Positions 31,593 to 41,012 of a stretch of 64,000 nt of DNA are shown here, piece by piece. The translations under genes and the position numbers were made by a program. A model generated the notes under the pieces. The model did not search any database. It was given only the letters and a program-made list of their open reading frames with translations, and had not been told where the DNA came from. Source of the stretch: Ferrimonas sp048263965 (GTDB taxonomy: Bacteria; Pseudomonadota; Gammaproteobacteria; Enterobacterales; Shewanellaceae); the NCBI RefSeq assembly GCF_048263965.1, contig NZ_JBLXDO010000001.1, positions 434,001 to 498,000 of the forward strand, read 5' to 3'. How positions within the stretch are numbered: the stretch's first letter is position 1; every line of letters starts with the position of its first letter.

Positions 31593-32206
31593 TAATGTCT
31601 GGAGTTGAGGGTCAGTACCAGCAGGGGGTGGTTGGCCCCGCCTCTCATCTCGGTGCTGACGCCGCTGCTCAGGTGTCGTATCAGTTGCTGCTGCCAGGCG
31701 GTGGCACCGGCCGAGCTGATGTTCAGCTCCACCATGCAACGGTACTGACGGCAGATGGGATGGTGGGCAAATGCCTGATCCATAGGAGCGGGCACTGAGT
31801 CTCTCAGCCAGCGAGGCTGCCCCCACTCACCCCATTCGGTGGCGTGGTAGAAGTAGCGCCACTGGGCTAAGTGCACCGGATCATCCCGGCTGACTGGAAA
31901 CTCCGGATGCAGGCGGCGAAATTGAATCTGCTTGGGGTTTCGATCGTCCGCCAGGTAGACCCAGCCATCGACGATGAACATCGGGCCCATCAACTCATAC
32001 TGATGCATCAGCTCTGAGGGATCGGCAGCTTCAAGGGCCAGAGAGTGATTCAGGGGGCTACCGTGAAGTTCCGGTTCTGCACGAAGATCGGCGGTGGATT
32101 GGGAAGAGACCCGTTCTGTGTTTTTTCCCGGAGCGGGTTCCCAGAACAGGACAAGCACCAGCAGCGGAAGCAACCAGATCAAAGACAACAAACTTTGCGA
32201 GCGCAT
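31592..32206 (-). CDS. Exported hypothetical protein
   Basis: A 204-residue protein, unrecognised. Residues 1-22 (SLLSLIWLLPLLVLVLFWE) form a signal peptide or N-terminal anchor; the rest is soluble with many aromatic residues and a Cys pair (PICRQYRCMVE). It follows the GGDEF-EAL gene by 44 bases on the same strand, so it is likely co-transcribed and could be functionally tied to c-di-GMP signalling; that is inference only. Confidence 0.72.
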   Translation of the reverse strand: MRSQSLLSLIWLLPLLVLVLFWEPAPGKNTERVSSQSTADLRAEPELHGSPLNHSLALEAADPSELMHQYELMGPMFIVDGWVYLADDRNPKQIQFRRLHPEFPVSRDDPVHLAQWRYFYHATEWGEWGQPRWLRDSVPAPMDQAFAHHPICRQYRCMVELNISSAGATAWQQQLIRHLSSGVSTEMRGGANHPLLVLTLNSRH

Positions 32207-32250
32207 CTCTCACTCCTTGAGAAAACACACCACATTGTAAATTGCTTGTG

Positions 32251-34707
32251 TCAGTGCTTGGTGTTTTTTCCAGCAATATAATTAGGAACATCTTCTGCCG
32301 GTATCGGGCGACCCAGCTGAAAACCCTGACCGAAGTGACAGCCCATCTTTCTGAGCACCTCGATCTGGCGAATATCGTCGATTCCCTCGGCATTCACTTT
32401 CATATTCAAAGCGTTAGCCAGGTGCACTATGGCAAGAACCACATCTCTTGCCCGTTGTTCCGTGTGCACCTGAGAGGTGAAGCTGCGATCGATCTTGACG
32501 ATATCCAGGGGCAGTCGATGCAGATAGTTCAGGGAGGAGTAGCCGGTGCCAAAGTCGTCCATGGCCAGGCGCACTCCCAGGCGGCGGATCTGCTTAAGCA
32601 CCACCGAGGCCTGCTCATGCTGCCCCAGCAGTGACCGCTCGGTGATCTCCAGTCTCAGGGCTTCCGGGGTGAGGCCGGACTCCCGCAGGATGGAGTTGAT
32701 CACATCCAGGCTGTTCTGGCGGGAGAACCACTCGGAGCTCAGGTTGACACTGACGCTCAGGCTGGTCATCCGTGGGTACTTCTCATGCCACTGGGCAAAT
32801 TGGTGGCAGGCCTTCTGCAGCACCAGGCGATCCAGCTCCAGGATCTGTCGGGTCTCCTCCATCACTTCGATGAATTTGCCCGGCAGCAGCAGTCCGCGTT
32901 TGGGGTGTTGCCAGCGCACCAGGGCTTCGAAGCCCACCAGGTGCTCGTTGTCCAGGCGCCACACCGGCTGGTAGTGGATCTCGAACTGATCCTGCTCAAT
33001 GGCGCGGGCCAGTTCGGTTTCCAGGCGGAGCCGCTTCTGCGCCGCTTCGCGCATGGTGGCGGTAAACACCACCGGCTGGCGTCCCCCTTTGGCCTTAGAC
33101 TGGTACATGGCAACGTCTGCATCCCGCAGGATCTCCTGGGGGTTGTTGTAGGCGTCATCGCAATAGGCAATGCCGATGCTGCCGCCGCTGTAGATCTCCT
33201 CATTGTTGATGAGGAAGGGCTGGGACAGCATCTTGTGGATCCGTTTGGCGGTGATCATCGCATCCTGGGCCTCATGGAGGCTGTCCAGCAGTACGGCAAA
33301 CTCGTCGCCACCGAGGCGGGCCACGGTATCACTGCCGCGCAGGCAGCGCTTCAACCTGGCGGAGACCTGCATCAGCAGGCTGTCTCCGGTGAGGTGACCC
33401 AGGCTGTCGTTAACCATCTTGAATCTGTCCAGATCCAGGTAGATCAGGGCATAGTTAAAGTCTGGGTTGCGCTTGCGCTGGGCAAACAGCTGGTCCAGGC
33501 GCTCCAGCAACAGGGCACGGTTGGGCAGGCCGGTCAGGTGGTCATGGAGGTTGTCATGACGCAGCTGGCTCTCGATGCGTCGACGCTCGGCGATCTCGTG
33601 CTGCAGGGCGCGGGTGCGCTCATCCACGGCGCCTTCCAGTGCCTGTTGGGTCTCAGACAGGCTGCGGTGGGCCTGCTGAATGATGATGATGTTGGCGATG
33701 TGGGCCGCCAGGTAGGAGAGCATCTGCATCTCCTCATCCCCATAGAGATCTTCCTGCTGGTAATCCTGAACCACGACGGCGCCGATCACCTCGTCGTCGA
33801 TCACCAGCGGGGCGCCCATCCAGGAGCGGGCCACCTGGCCCTGTTCTTCGGCGGCGCCGGTTTCCGCCAGGTAGCGTCTCTGGGCGGCGTTGAGCAGCAG
33901 CGGGGCCCCTTTCTCGATCAGGTACTCCGTCAGGCCGCGGGCCAGTGGGCGGGTCTTGGTCTGGTCCGCCTGGAACTGGTCCACCATATAGGGGAACTCC
34001 AGTGCATCGGACTCCCGCCTGAGCAGGGAGACATAGAAGTTCTCACAGGGGAGCAGTTGCCCCATCAGCTGGTGGAACTGGCTGCACAGCTCCTTGAGAG
34101 GCAACAGTTGGCGGCTGAGCTGGGTGATCCTGTGCTGCACTGACAGCAGCTTCTCCTGCTGCAGCAGTTGATGCTCTACCCGCTCCTGTTTCTGTGCCAG
34201 TTCTCTCAGTTGGCCTTTGGCCTGGCGGCTTTGCAGTGCCTGACGAATCAGATCCGCCACCTGTTCCAGCAACTGCCTGGCGTCCTCGTCGTATCGGTGT
34301 TTGTCCGTGGTAAAGACGATCAGGGCGCCCCGACGGCCATCCTGATCCCGCCATGGACACCCTACCCAGGCATAGGGTTTGGGGGGAAGCAGCTGTACCT
34401 GTTTGTTGAGCTGGCGGGCCACCAGCTCCGCCTGGTTCAGAATCAGGGTGCTGTTGCCCTTGAACAGGTGCTCGATCAGCCCCTGATCCGACAGCAACTG
34501 GGTTTCGCTCAGGGGGCTGCCCCGATAGCGCAGGGAGTGCTCTTCGAGCACCAGAAAGTGGGGGGCGTGCAGGTGGTCATCCAGCCACTGATGCAGGGCG
34601 GAGAAGGCGGCATCGGCGTCTGTGTCTGGCGCACTCAGTTGGGCCAGCGCCGAAATCAGGGGCGCCGACGACAGTGTGGCCGGAATTTCACAGGGTGATG
34701 GATGCAT
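32251..34707 (-). CDS. GAF-GGDEF-EAL cyclic-di-GMP signalling protein
   Basis: About 818 residues from ATG 34707 (a TTG at 34761 is an alternative; neither has a strong ribosome site). Two GAF-like N-terminal domains flank a coiled region, then a GGDEF domain with intact RLGGDEFAVLL and DLDRFKMVNDSLGH, and an EAL domain with GFEALVRWQHP, EITERSLL, MDDFGTGYSSL and VKIDRSF. Both active sites look intact, so it may make or degrade c-di-GMP; many such hybrids work mainly as phosphodiesterases. No membrane segment, so a cytoplasmic sensor of a small ligand. Confidence 0.92.
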   Translation of the reverse strand: MHPSPCEIPATLSSAPLISALAQLSAPDTDADAAFSALHQWLDDHLHAPHFLVLEEHSLRYRGSPLSETQLLSDQGLIEHLFKGNSTLILNQAELVARQLNKQVQLLPPKPYAWVGCPWRDQDGRRGALIVFTTDKHRYDEDARQLLEQVADLIRQALQSRQAKGQLRELAQKQERVEHQLLQQEKLLSVQHRITQLSRQLLPLKELCSQFHQLMGQLLPCENFYVSLLRRESDALEFPYMVDQFQADQTKTRPLARGLTEYLIEKGAPLLLNAAQRRYLAETGAAEEQGQVARSWMGAPLVIDDEVIGAVVVQDYQQEDLYGDEEMQMLSYLAAHIANIIIIQQAHRSLSETQQALEGAVDERTRALQHEIAERRRIESQLRHDNLHDHLTGLPNRALLLERLDQLFAQRKRNPDFNYALIYLDLDRFKMVNDSLGHLTGDSLLMQVSARLKRCLRGSDTVARLGGDEFAVLLDSLHEAQDAMITAKRIHKMLSQPFLINNEEIYSGGSIGIAYCDDAYNNPQEILRDADVAMYQSKAKGGRQPVVFTATMREAAQKRLRLETELARAIEQDQFEIHYQPVWRLDNEHLVGFEALVRWQHPKRGLLLPGKFIEVMEETRQILELDRLVLQKACHQFAQWHEKYPRMTSLSVSVNLSSEWFSRQNSLDVINSILRESGLTPEALRLEITERSLLGQHEQASVVLKQIRRLGVRLAMDDFGTGYSSLNYLHRLPLDIVKIDRSFTSQVHTEQRARDVVLAIVHLANALNMKVNAEGIDDIRQIEVLRKMGCHFGQGFQLGRPIPAEDVPNYIAGKNTKH

Positions 34708-34826
34708 CGGCTGCCAGAAGCCTGTCAAAAAAAAGTCGGTCAATGATGCCACTTTCGCCAATTCTTTGCCAAGGGAATAAGCGGCTAAACTTTATACCCT
34801 GGCTTCGATCTTCGGGGAGGCGCACC

Positions 34827-35084
34827 TTGTATAAGAGCTTCTGTGGTTGGTGTCACACTCAGACCCGCCATGAATGGGCTTGTGTGGACCACAGCCTGCA
34901 CCTGACTCTGACTCTGCTGACGGCCGGCGCCTGGAGCTTCGTCTGGGCGTATCTGGATTGCACCTCCGGCAGCTGTTGTCAGTGTGGCCTGGGGGAGGGG
35001 CTTTCGCTGATGGGGTATTCCACTGCCTACCACCAGAGCCTGAGGGAGAGAAGCTCTCGGGCCAGTCGCATCTGGCGTCCCTGA
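34827..35084 (+). CDS. Small Cys/His-rich membrane protein (zinc-ribbon-like N-terminus)
   Basis: An 85-residue ORF starting at TTG 34827 with an excellent GGGGAGG site 6 bases upstream. The N-terminus (FCGWCHTQTRHEWACVDHSLH) looks like a small metal-binding knuckle; a hydrophobic helix (LTLTLLTAGAWSFVWAYL) follows, then a second Cys cluster (LDCTSGSCCQCG) and a Ser/Arg tail. The pattern of a zinc-ribbon leading into an HxLHLxLTLLTxGxW helix is one I associate with small membrane proteins of unknown role. Longer upstream in-frame extension is not credible. Confidence 0.62.
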   Translation: MYKSFCGWCHTQTRHEWACVDHSLHLTLTLLTAGAWSFVWAYLDCTSGSCCQCGLGEGLSLMGYSTAYHQSLRERSSRASRIWRP

Positions 35085-35183
35085 CCCCTGTTGCAGCCAG
35101 GTTGGGGATGTTGGACTTTTGCTGGTCGGTGTGACGGCTTGGTCTCCTTAGGATCGCGCCAGGTAATTGGCCTGTTTCCATCT

Positions 35184-35203
35184 GGATCAGCAGGGGCTGA
35201 TCC
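35184..35203. repeat. Perfect hairpin GGATCAGC-AGGG-GCTGATCC
   Basis: An 8-bp stem with a 4-base loop and no T-run, about 100 bases after the small Cys-rich gene and 134 bases before the symporter. Could be a site or a leader element of the symporter; no known match. Confidence 0.6.
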
Positions 35204-35336
35204 GGATCATTCGCCGGATATTCTCTGCGTCTGGGATCACTTTTGAGGGAGATTCTCTGGGGGCACGATGAGGCCTCAGGGTACAATTTTCCTCTGCACA
35301 ACCCTCTCTGTTACCCAACTACTCCATAGGTCTCCT

Positions 35337-36602
35337 ATGTCTACAAAATCCAATCCCCTGGCACTGTGCTGGGGCAAGTGGCGTGCCCTGCCTTTATGGG
35401 CACAAATTCTGGCTGGCATGCTGGCCGGAATTCTGACCGGTGTCTCGCTCGGTGAAAGTGCCGTGCACCTGAAGTTCATCGGGTCCCTGTTCGTGAACAC
35501 CATCAAGATGCTGATTGTGCCTCTGGTGTTCTGCTCCCTTATCGTTGGTGTGACCTCGATGCAGGACACCCAGAAGATGGGGCGGGTGGGACTGAAATCC
35601 TTCCTCTTCTATCTGGGCACCACGGCCATCGCCATCTCCATCGGCCTGCTGCTCGGCAACCTGTTTCAGCCCGGTGCCGGTGTGGAGATGACCCGGGAGG
35701 TGGTCCAAACCACCCAGGTCAGCGAAGCCCCCAGCCTGGTGCAGACCCTGGTGAATATGGTGCCCACCAACCCCATTGAGGCGCTGGCCAAGGGGAAAAT
35801 TCTGCAGGTGATCGTATTCGCGGTGGCCCTGGGCATCGCCCTGGTGCTCATTGGTGAGCGTGGTAAGCCAGCGGTGCAGCTGTTTGAGTCCCTGGCGGAG
35901 GCGATGTACAAACTGACCGACATGGTAATGGCGCTGGCGCCTTACGGTGTCTTTGCCCTGATGGCCTGGGTGGCCGGCAAGTATGGCATCGATGTGCTGT
36001 TGCCCCTGCTCAAGGTGATCCTGGCTGTCTACCTGGGGTGCCTGCTGCACATCTTCGGTTTCTACAGCCTGCTGCTGGCCATTGTGGCCAAGGTGAACCC
36101 CTTACGCTTCTTCCGGGCGATCTCCGAGGCGATGGCGGTGGCCTACACCATGTCCAGCTCCGCAGGTACCCTGCCGGCTTCGATGAAATGTGCCCGTAAG
36201 TTGGGAATCAACAAGAGCATCTCCAGCTTTGTTCTGCCCCTGGGGACCACCATCAACATGGATGGCACCGCCCTGTATCAGGGGGTGTGCGCCTTGTTTG
36301 TGGCGCAGCTGTTCGGTGTGGACCTGACCCTGGTGCAGTACCTGACCATCATCGCCACGGCGACCCTGGCGTCCATCGGTACCGCGGGGGTACCCGGTGC
36401 CGGTCTGGTGATGCTGACCCTGGTGCTTACTTCAGTGGGCCTGCCCCTGGAGGGGGTGGCTCTGGTGGCGGGCATCGACCGGGTGCTGGACATGGCCCGT
36501 ACCGTGGTGAATGTGTCTGGAGACCTGGTGGCGACCACGGTGATTGCGCACTCCGAAGGTGAGGTTGAGGAGGTTGAGTCTTTGGCGCCGGCGTCCGCTT
36601 AA
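35337..36602 (+). CDS. Dicarboxylate/amino acid:cation symporter (DAACS family)
   Basis: A 421-residue glutamate/aspartate-type symporter from ATG 35337. Family signatures: LKFIGSLFVNTIKMLIVPLVF, the re-entrant-loop MSSSAGTLPAS, and PLGTTINMDGTALYQGV. Also GTAGVPGAGLVMLTLVL and the C-terminal GIDRVLDMARTVVNVSGD. It probably imports glutamate, aspartate or C4-dicarboxylates with sodium or protons; which one cannot be told. Followed by a hairpin terminator. Confidence 0.95.
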   Translation: MSTKSNPLALCWGKWRALPLWAQILAGMLAGILTGVSLGESAVHLKFIGSLFVNTIKMLIVPLVFCSLIVGVTSMQDTQKMGRVGLKSFLFYLGTTAIAISIGLLLGNLFQPGAGVEMTREVVQTTQVSEAPSLVQTLVNMVPTNPIEALAKGKILQVIVFAVALGIALVLIGERGKPAVQLFESLAEAMYKLTDMVMALAPYGVFALMAWVAGKYGIDVLLPLLKVILAVYLGCLLHIFGFYSLLLAIVAKVNPLRFFRAISEAMAVAYTMSSSAGTLPASMKCARKLGINKSISSFVLPLGTTINMDGTALYQGVCALFVAQLFGVDLTLVQYLTIIATATLASIGTAGVPGAGLVMLTLVLTSVGLPLEGVALVAGIDRVLDMARTVVNVSGDLVATTVIAHSEGEVEEVESLAPASA

Positions 36603-36611
36603 CCCTTGTCA

Positions 36612-36641
36612 GCGGCAGGTTGCCATTCGGTGGCCTGCCGC
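36612..36641 (+). terminator. Hairpin terminator after the symporter
   Basis: GCGGCAGG pairs with CCTGCCGC across a loop that itself can pair (GCCA/TGGC), followed by a weak T-rich stretch. The remaining gap to 36969 is AT-rich promoter-like sequence without a recognisable ORF or site. Confidence 0.6.
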
Positions 36642-36969
36642 GTTGTTACGACTAAGGTGTCATTTATTCCAGGTGCAATCGGACACTTAGATAAATTTGT
36701 ATTAGCAATCAATGAATTAGCCTCTCTCGGACCTGAAATAAATATAATCACCTGATTAGAAACGAAAAAAATTCACATTTTGTTTCTACCAACGCCTCTC
36801 TTCAGTTCTCTCTAGGCTGGCATTCAACCCAGCTAATGCCATGGCAAGCCATTTTCACTCAAAATCGCAATTGTGATGCGAATCCCGTTCGTGATAACTG
36901 GCGTGGTGACGCCGGTCACTGGTTGGCCGGGTTTTAGGGATTGTCATTTTTCGAGTCAGGAGAGGTTTG

Positions 36970-38646
36970 ATGAGTCGACTTGGATTGATGGGCAAGATGC
37001 TGCTGCTTGCTCTGGTACCTTTGGTGTTGACCCTGGTGGTGGTGTTTTCCGGCTCCATCTATTTTAAGAATCAAACGCTGGACCAACAGGTAAACACCTT
37101 TACCCAGGATCTTCGTGCTCAGAAGATGAAGCAGGTGAAGGATGCAGTGACCATTGCACTGGCGTCGGTTCGCAACCAGATTCAGGCCCAGCCGGACAGG
37201 CCAGCTCTTCAGGTAGTGGAGGAGACCCTGAACAAGGTGACCTTCGGTGACGGGGGCTACTTCTTTGTCTACAACTTGGAGGGCACGGTGCAGTTCCATG
37301 GACTTAAGCCCCAAACCAAGGGTCAGAATCAACTGCATCTCAAGGACCCCAACGGTACCCCTTTCATCGCGGAGCTGGTGAAAGCCGCCAAGGCCGGGGG
37401 AGGCACAGCCTCCTACTTCTACCAGAAGCCTGGGAGCTCCGGACTGGTGGAGAAGATCAGCTATGTCGAACCTCTGAACGAGTACGGTTGGCTGCTGGGC
37501 ACTGGTGTCTATGTGGATGAAATCGACTCGGCTGTCGCCGCCTTCCGAAGCGATGCCCAGGCGATGTCCGACAAAGAGGCCCTGACCACCTCAGGGCTGG
37601 GCCTGGGGATCCTAATTCTTGCCGTGCTTGCCATCCTGTATGTTTCACGGCGCACCGTGGCACCGGTGAACGCCATGTTGGCGAGTTTGCAGGAGATTGC
37701 TCAGGGCGAGGGCGATCTGACCAAGCGTCTGGATGTGAAAGGACAGGATGAGATCGCCCAGTTGGCTGAGGCGTTTAACCGCTTTACCTCCAAATTGCAG
37801 CAGACCATGAGTGAGGTTGCCGAGGCCACGGAGCAGGTGGGTATGGCCGTAGACAGCATCAACGATCAGACTGCCACCATCAGCCGTCAGTTGTCGGTGC
37901 ACGATGATGAAACCGAGCAGGTGGTCACCGCAGTGACAGAGATGAGCACCGCGGCTGCTGAGATTGCGGGTAATGCCAATCAGGTGGCGGATGCAACCCA
38001 GGCCGCAGCCGATGATGCGGGCATCGCCCAGGACAAGCTGGGCCATTCGGTGACCTCCATCAATGCCCTGGTGGATGAGGTGGACTTGGCGTCTCAGCAC
38101 ATCGATCGCCTCAATGAGCAGTCCACTAAAATTCACAGCGTACTGGGTGTTATCGGAGATATTGCCGACCAGACCAACCTGCTGGCACTCAACGCCGCCA
38201 TTGAGGCGGCCCGGGCAGGGGACCAGGGTCGAGGGTTTGCCGTGGTGGCGGATGAGGTGCGAGGCCTCGCCAGTCGCACCCAGACCAGTACTCTGGAGAT
38301 CAAAGAGATGCTGGATGAGCTGCATCAATCGGTGTCCAAGGCGGTGAACACCATGAGCAACAGTCAGCAAAACTGTGAGAACACCGTGGGCTCTTCGTCA
38401 GAGATCACCACCAGCCTCAACGCGGTATCCGGCGCGGTCAATGAGATTAACGACATGACCAGCCAGATCGCCACCGCAGCCACCCAGCAGAGCTCGGTGA
38501 CCGAGGAGATCAACCGTAATATGGTGGCCATTCGTGACATCGTCGGCGAGCTGGTGCATACCAGTGAACAGTCGGCCCGGGTCTCTGAGCGGCTTGGTCT
38601 TTCTGGCCAGCAGCTGCGACAGCTGGTGGGCCAGTTTAAGATCTAG
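36970..38646 (+). CDS. Methyl-accepting chemotaxis protein (sCache-HAMP-MCP)
   Basis: A 558-residue chemoreceptor from ATG 36970, with AGGAGAGG 5 bases upstream (a TTG codon directly before it is in frame but less likely). N-terminal helix (MLLLALVPLVLTLVVVF), periplasmic single-Cache-2 type domain (GYFFVYNLEGTVQFHG; LVEKISYVEPLNEYGWLLGTGVYVDEID), second helix near 200-220, HAMP, and the conserved MCP hairpin (LLALNAAIEAARAGDQGRGF then VADEVRGLASR). The C-terminus lacks the CheR/CheB pentapeptide. Ligand unknown; sCache domains often sense carboxylates. Confidence 0.95.
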   Translation: MSRLGLMGKMLLLALVPLVLTLVVVFSGSIYFKNQTLDQQVNTFTQDLRAQKMKQVKDAVTIALASVRNQIQAQPDRPALQVVEETLNKVTFGDGGYFFVYNLEGTVQFHGLKPQTKGQNQLHLKDPNGTPFIAELVKAAKAGGGTASYFYQKPGSSGLVEKISYVEPLNEYGWLLGTGVYVDEIDSAVAAFRSDAQAMSDKEALTTSGLGLGILILAVLAILYVSRRTVAPVNAMLASLQEIAQGEGDLTKRLDVKGQDEIAQLAEAFNRFTSKLQQTMSEVAEATEQVGMAVDSINDQTATISRQLSVHDDETEQVVTAVTEMSTAAAEIAGNANQVADATQAAADDAGIAQDKLGHSVTSINALVDEVDLASQHIDRLNEQSTKIHSVLGVIGDIADQTNLLALNAAIEAARAGDQGRGFAVVADEVRGLASRTQTSTLEIKEMLDELHQSVSKAVNTMSNSQQNCENTVGSSSEITTSLNAVSGAVNEINDMTSQIATAATQQSSVTEEINRNMVAIRDIVGELVHTSEQSARVSERLGLSGQQLRQLVGQFKI

Positions 38647-38654
38647 AGTGCAAA

Positions 38655-38680
38655 CAGAGAGGCGCTTAAGCGCCTCTCTG
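38655..38680. terminator. Hairpin between convergent chemoreceptor and lipoprotein genes
   Basis: CAGAGAGGCGC-TTAA-GCGCCTCTCTG, an 11-bp perfect stem. No strong T-run on either side, so termination may be partial; alternatively an mRNA-stabilising structure for both transcripts. Confidence 0.65.
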
Positions 38681-38717
38681 CATATGGCGACGGCATCAGG
38701 TCGCCAGGGAGTGGGAA

Positions 38718-39272
38718 TCAGTTCATGCTGACCTGGTTGGCTTCAATATTGAGTTTCGCCAATGCATCCAGCAATCCACGGATGTTCTCTTTGCCTGCAC
38801 CTTCGTTGGCCATTCTCAGGCGGGTAACTCCGGCAAAGGCGTCGCCTACGGTCGCGGTGTAGGGAGTCACCACAAGCTTCTCCATCACCACCTCGCCGGT
38901 GGCAGAATCAACCAGCTTGTAGTTGACGTGAGAGGTGACGGTCATATCCAGCCCAAACAGCGGCTGGTCCAGTTTCTGCAGTTCGGCGGTCAGGTGGTAG
39001 CGGCCCTTTTCTCCATAGAGTCCGTGGCTCTTCAGAGAGGACTTGAGGGCACCCATAAAGGCTTTGTCGCTGATCTGTGACGTCCAGGCAGGGTTTGTCT
39101 CCTTACCACCTTTTACCTTTTCTACGCTGACCTCGTTTTTCAGGGCATTATCGTAGGTGGCATTGGTGGTCTCGCTGTTGGCGAGGATCATGGCATCCAT
39201 CTTGGCGCCGCTGGCGCAACCGCCAAGTACTAGGGCGACAATAGAGATCAGAACAATTTTCAGTTTATTCAT
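38718..39272 (-). CDS. Predicted lipoprotein, unknown function
   Basis: A 184-residue protein with a clear lipobox (MNKLKIVLISIVALVLGGC, Cys19). The soluble part has a beta/alpha pattern (YHLTAELQKLDQPLFGLDM, VTSHVNYKLVDSATGEVV) and an all-helical end. Similar lipoproteins in Vibrio and Shewanella carry misleading acyltransferase names; I see no enzymatic motif. Single gene with weakly terminating hairpin after it. Confidence 0.82.
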   Translation of the reverse strand: MNKLKIVLISIVALVLGGCASGAKMDAMILANSETTNATYDNALKNEVSVEKVKGGKETNPAWTSQISDKAFMGALKSSLKSHGLYGEKGRYHLTAELQKLDQPLFGLDMTVTSHVNYKLVDSATGEVVMEKLVVTPYTATVGDAFAGVTRLRMANEGAGKENIRGLLDALAKLNIEANQVSMN

Positions 39273-39605
39273 TACAACTTCTCAGTGTCTTAAAAAGTAA
39301 GAAAGTATTGTGGTTAAGGGGTATGACGTAATTCGTTCATCTTTCCGACAGCGCTCCTTGCGTCATGCTATTCCTTGTTGTTAGACATCCTGTGATCTTT
39401 CGTCGATGAATCCACCAGGGATGTCGGACTGAAAGTCATTGATTGTGATGTGCAGGCGCTGGTGAGTTTATGTTTTGTGCGGAAGTGATGCAATGGTGCG
39501 GCTGTAGGAAATTGCCCATGATGCATATAGGAAAAATTCAGCAATTCAGATATTTGCCGTGAGTGACCTAGGACGGTCCGCCATAGGCACAGTAAGTTCG
39601 CCCAC
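39273..39605. other. Gene-free region
   Basis: Between the divergently oriented end of accC and the lipoprotein start; contains the lipoprotein promoter but no ORF with a ribosome site and no site that I can name. Confidence 0.5.
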
Positions 39606-39632
39606 AAAAAAGAGGACCCTGAGGTCCTCTTT
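39606..39632 (-). terminator. Intrinsic terminator of the aroQ-accBC operon
   Basis: AGAGGACC-CTGA-GGTCCTCT with an A-run on the left (T-run in the accC direction). Confidence 0.9.
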
Positions 39633-39655
39633 TCTCATTCGGCCGTGGCCACTCC

Positions 39656-41002
39656 TTAGGAGGAGGTGTCCAGCTTCTTCTCCAGGTAGTGGATATTGGT
39701 ACCACCGTGCTGGAAGTTCTCATCAGCCATGATCCTCTGCTGCAGAGGAACGTTGGTCTTGATGCCGCCCACCACCAGCTCGCGCAGGGCGTTCTTCATG
39801 CGGGCGATGGCGATATCCCGGTTCTCACCGAAGGTGATCAGCTTGCCGATCATGGAATCGTAGTGAGGCGGAACCTTGTAGCCGGCATAGATGTGGGAGT
39901 CCCAACGGATCCCCATGCCACCGGGTGGGTGGAAGCGATCGATGTTGCCGGGGGAGGGGATGAAGGTATCCGGATCCTCGGCGTTGATGCGGCACTCAAT
40001 GGCGTGACCACGAACCTGCACCTGCTCCTGGGTAATGGAGAGGGGCTGGCCGGCGGCGATACGCAGCTGCTCCTTGATGAGATCCACGCCGGTCACCATC
40101 TCGGTTACCGGGTGCTCAACCTGGATGCGGGTGTTCATCTCGATGAAGTAGAACTCGCCGTTCTCATACAGGAACTCGAAGGTACCGGCACCACGGTAGT
40201 TGATGTCGATACAGGCGCGGGCACAACGCTCACCGATGAACTTACGCATCTCTTCGGTGATGCCAGGAGCCGGCGCTTCCTCAACCACTTTCTGGTGGCG
40301 ACGCTGCATGGAGCAGTCACGCTCGGCCAGATGGATGGCGTTGCCTTGACCGTCCGCCAGAACCTGAACCTCGATGTGGCGTGGGTTCTCCAAGAACTTC
40401 TCCATGTAAACCATGGGGTTGCCAAAGGCTGCACCGGCTTCCGCCTGGGTCAGCTCGATGGATTTCAGCAGTTCGGACTCGGAGCGCACGACTCGCATGC
40501 CGCGACCACCGCCACCACCGGATGCCTTGATGATCACCGGGTAACCGATGCGCTTGGCAATCTGGGTGTTGACCTTGGGGTCGTCGCCAAGAGGGCCGTC
40601 GGAGCCGGGTACACAGGGTACGCCCGCCTTCTTCATGGCGGTAATGGCGGACACCTTGTCGCCCATCAGACGGATCACCTCGGGGGAGGGGCCGATAAAG
40701 ATGTAGCCGCTCTTCTCCACCTGCTCGGCGAAGTCGGCGTTTTCAGCCAGGAAGCCGTAACCCGGGTGGATGGCAACGGCGTCGCTCACCTCGGCTGCAG
40801 AGATGAGGGCGGGAATGTTCAGGTAGCTTTCGGTGGCTGGGGCCTTGCCGATGCAGATGGTCTCATCGGCCAGCAGCACGTGCTTCAGGTCCCGGTCGGC
40901 GGTGGAGTGCACCGCTACCGTTTTGATACCCAGTTCGCGACAGGCGCGCAGAATTCGCAGGGCGATCTCTCCGCGGTTCGCAATGACCACTTTGTCCAGC
41001 AT
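39656..41002 (-). CDS. accC: Acetyl-CoA carboxylase, biotin carboxylase subunit
   Basis: Carboxylates biotin on AccB with ATP and bicarbonate, first step of fatty acid synthesis. 448 residues from ATG 41002 (AAGGAAG 5 bases upstream; a longer upstream frame is rejected). Motifs: MLDKVVIANRGEIALRILRA, IKASGGGGGRGMRVV glycine-rich ATP loop, ERDCSMQRRHQKVVEEAPAP and MNTRIQVEHPVTEMVTG. Last gene of aroQ-accB-accC, 10 bases after accB. Confidence 0.98.
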   Translation of the reverse strand: MLDKVVIANRGEIALRILRACRELGIKTVAVHSTADRDLKHVLLADETICIGKAPATESYLNIPALISAAEVSDAVAIHPGYGFLAENADFAEQVEKSGYIFIGPSPEVIRLMGDKVSAITAMKKAGVPCVPGSDGPLGDDPKVNTQIAKRIGYPVIIKASGGGGGRGMRVVRSESELLKSIELTQAEAGAAFGNPMVYMEKFLENPRHIEVQVLADGQGNAIHLAERDCSMQRRHQKVVEEAPAPGITEEMRKFIGERCARACIDINYRGAGTFEFLYENGEFYFIEMNTRIQVEHPVTEMVTGVDLIKEQLRIAAGQPLSITQEQVQVRGHAIECRINAEDPDTFIPSPGNIDRFHPPGGMGIRWDSHIYAGYKVPPHYDSMIGKLITFGENRDIAIARMKNALRELVVGGIKTNVPLQQRIMADENFQHGGTNIHYLEKKLDTSS

Positions 41003-41012
41003 AGTGACTTCC

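Noticed and set aside
30342..31826. A 494-codon minus-strand ORF opposite sdaA
   Set aside because: Antisense to a perfectly conserved serine deaminase; composition is that of a reverse shadow (His/Arg/Gly runs).
36850..36900. CAATTGTGATGCGAATCC as a CRP site upstream of the chemoreceptor
   Set aside because: Only the left half matches; right half lacks TCACA.
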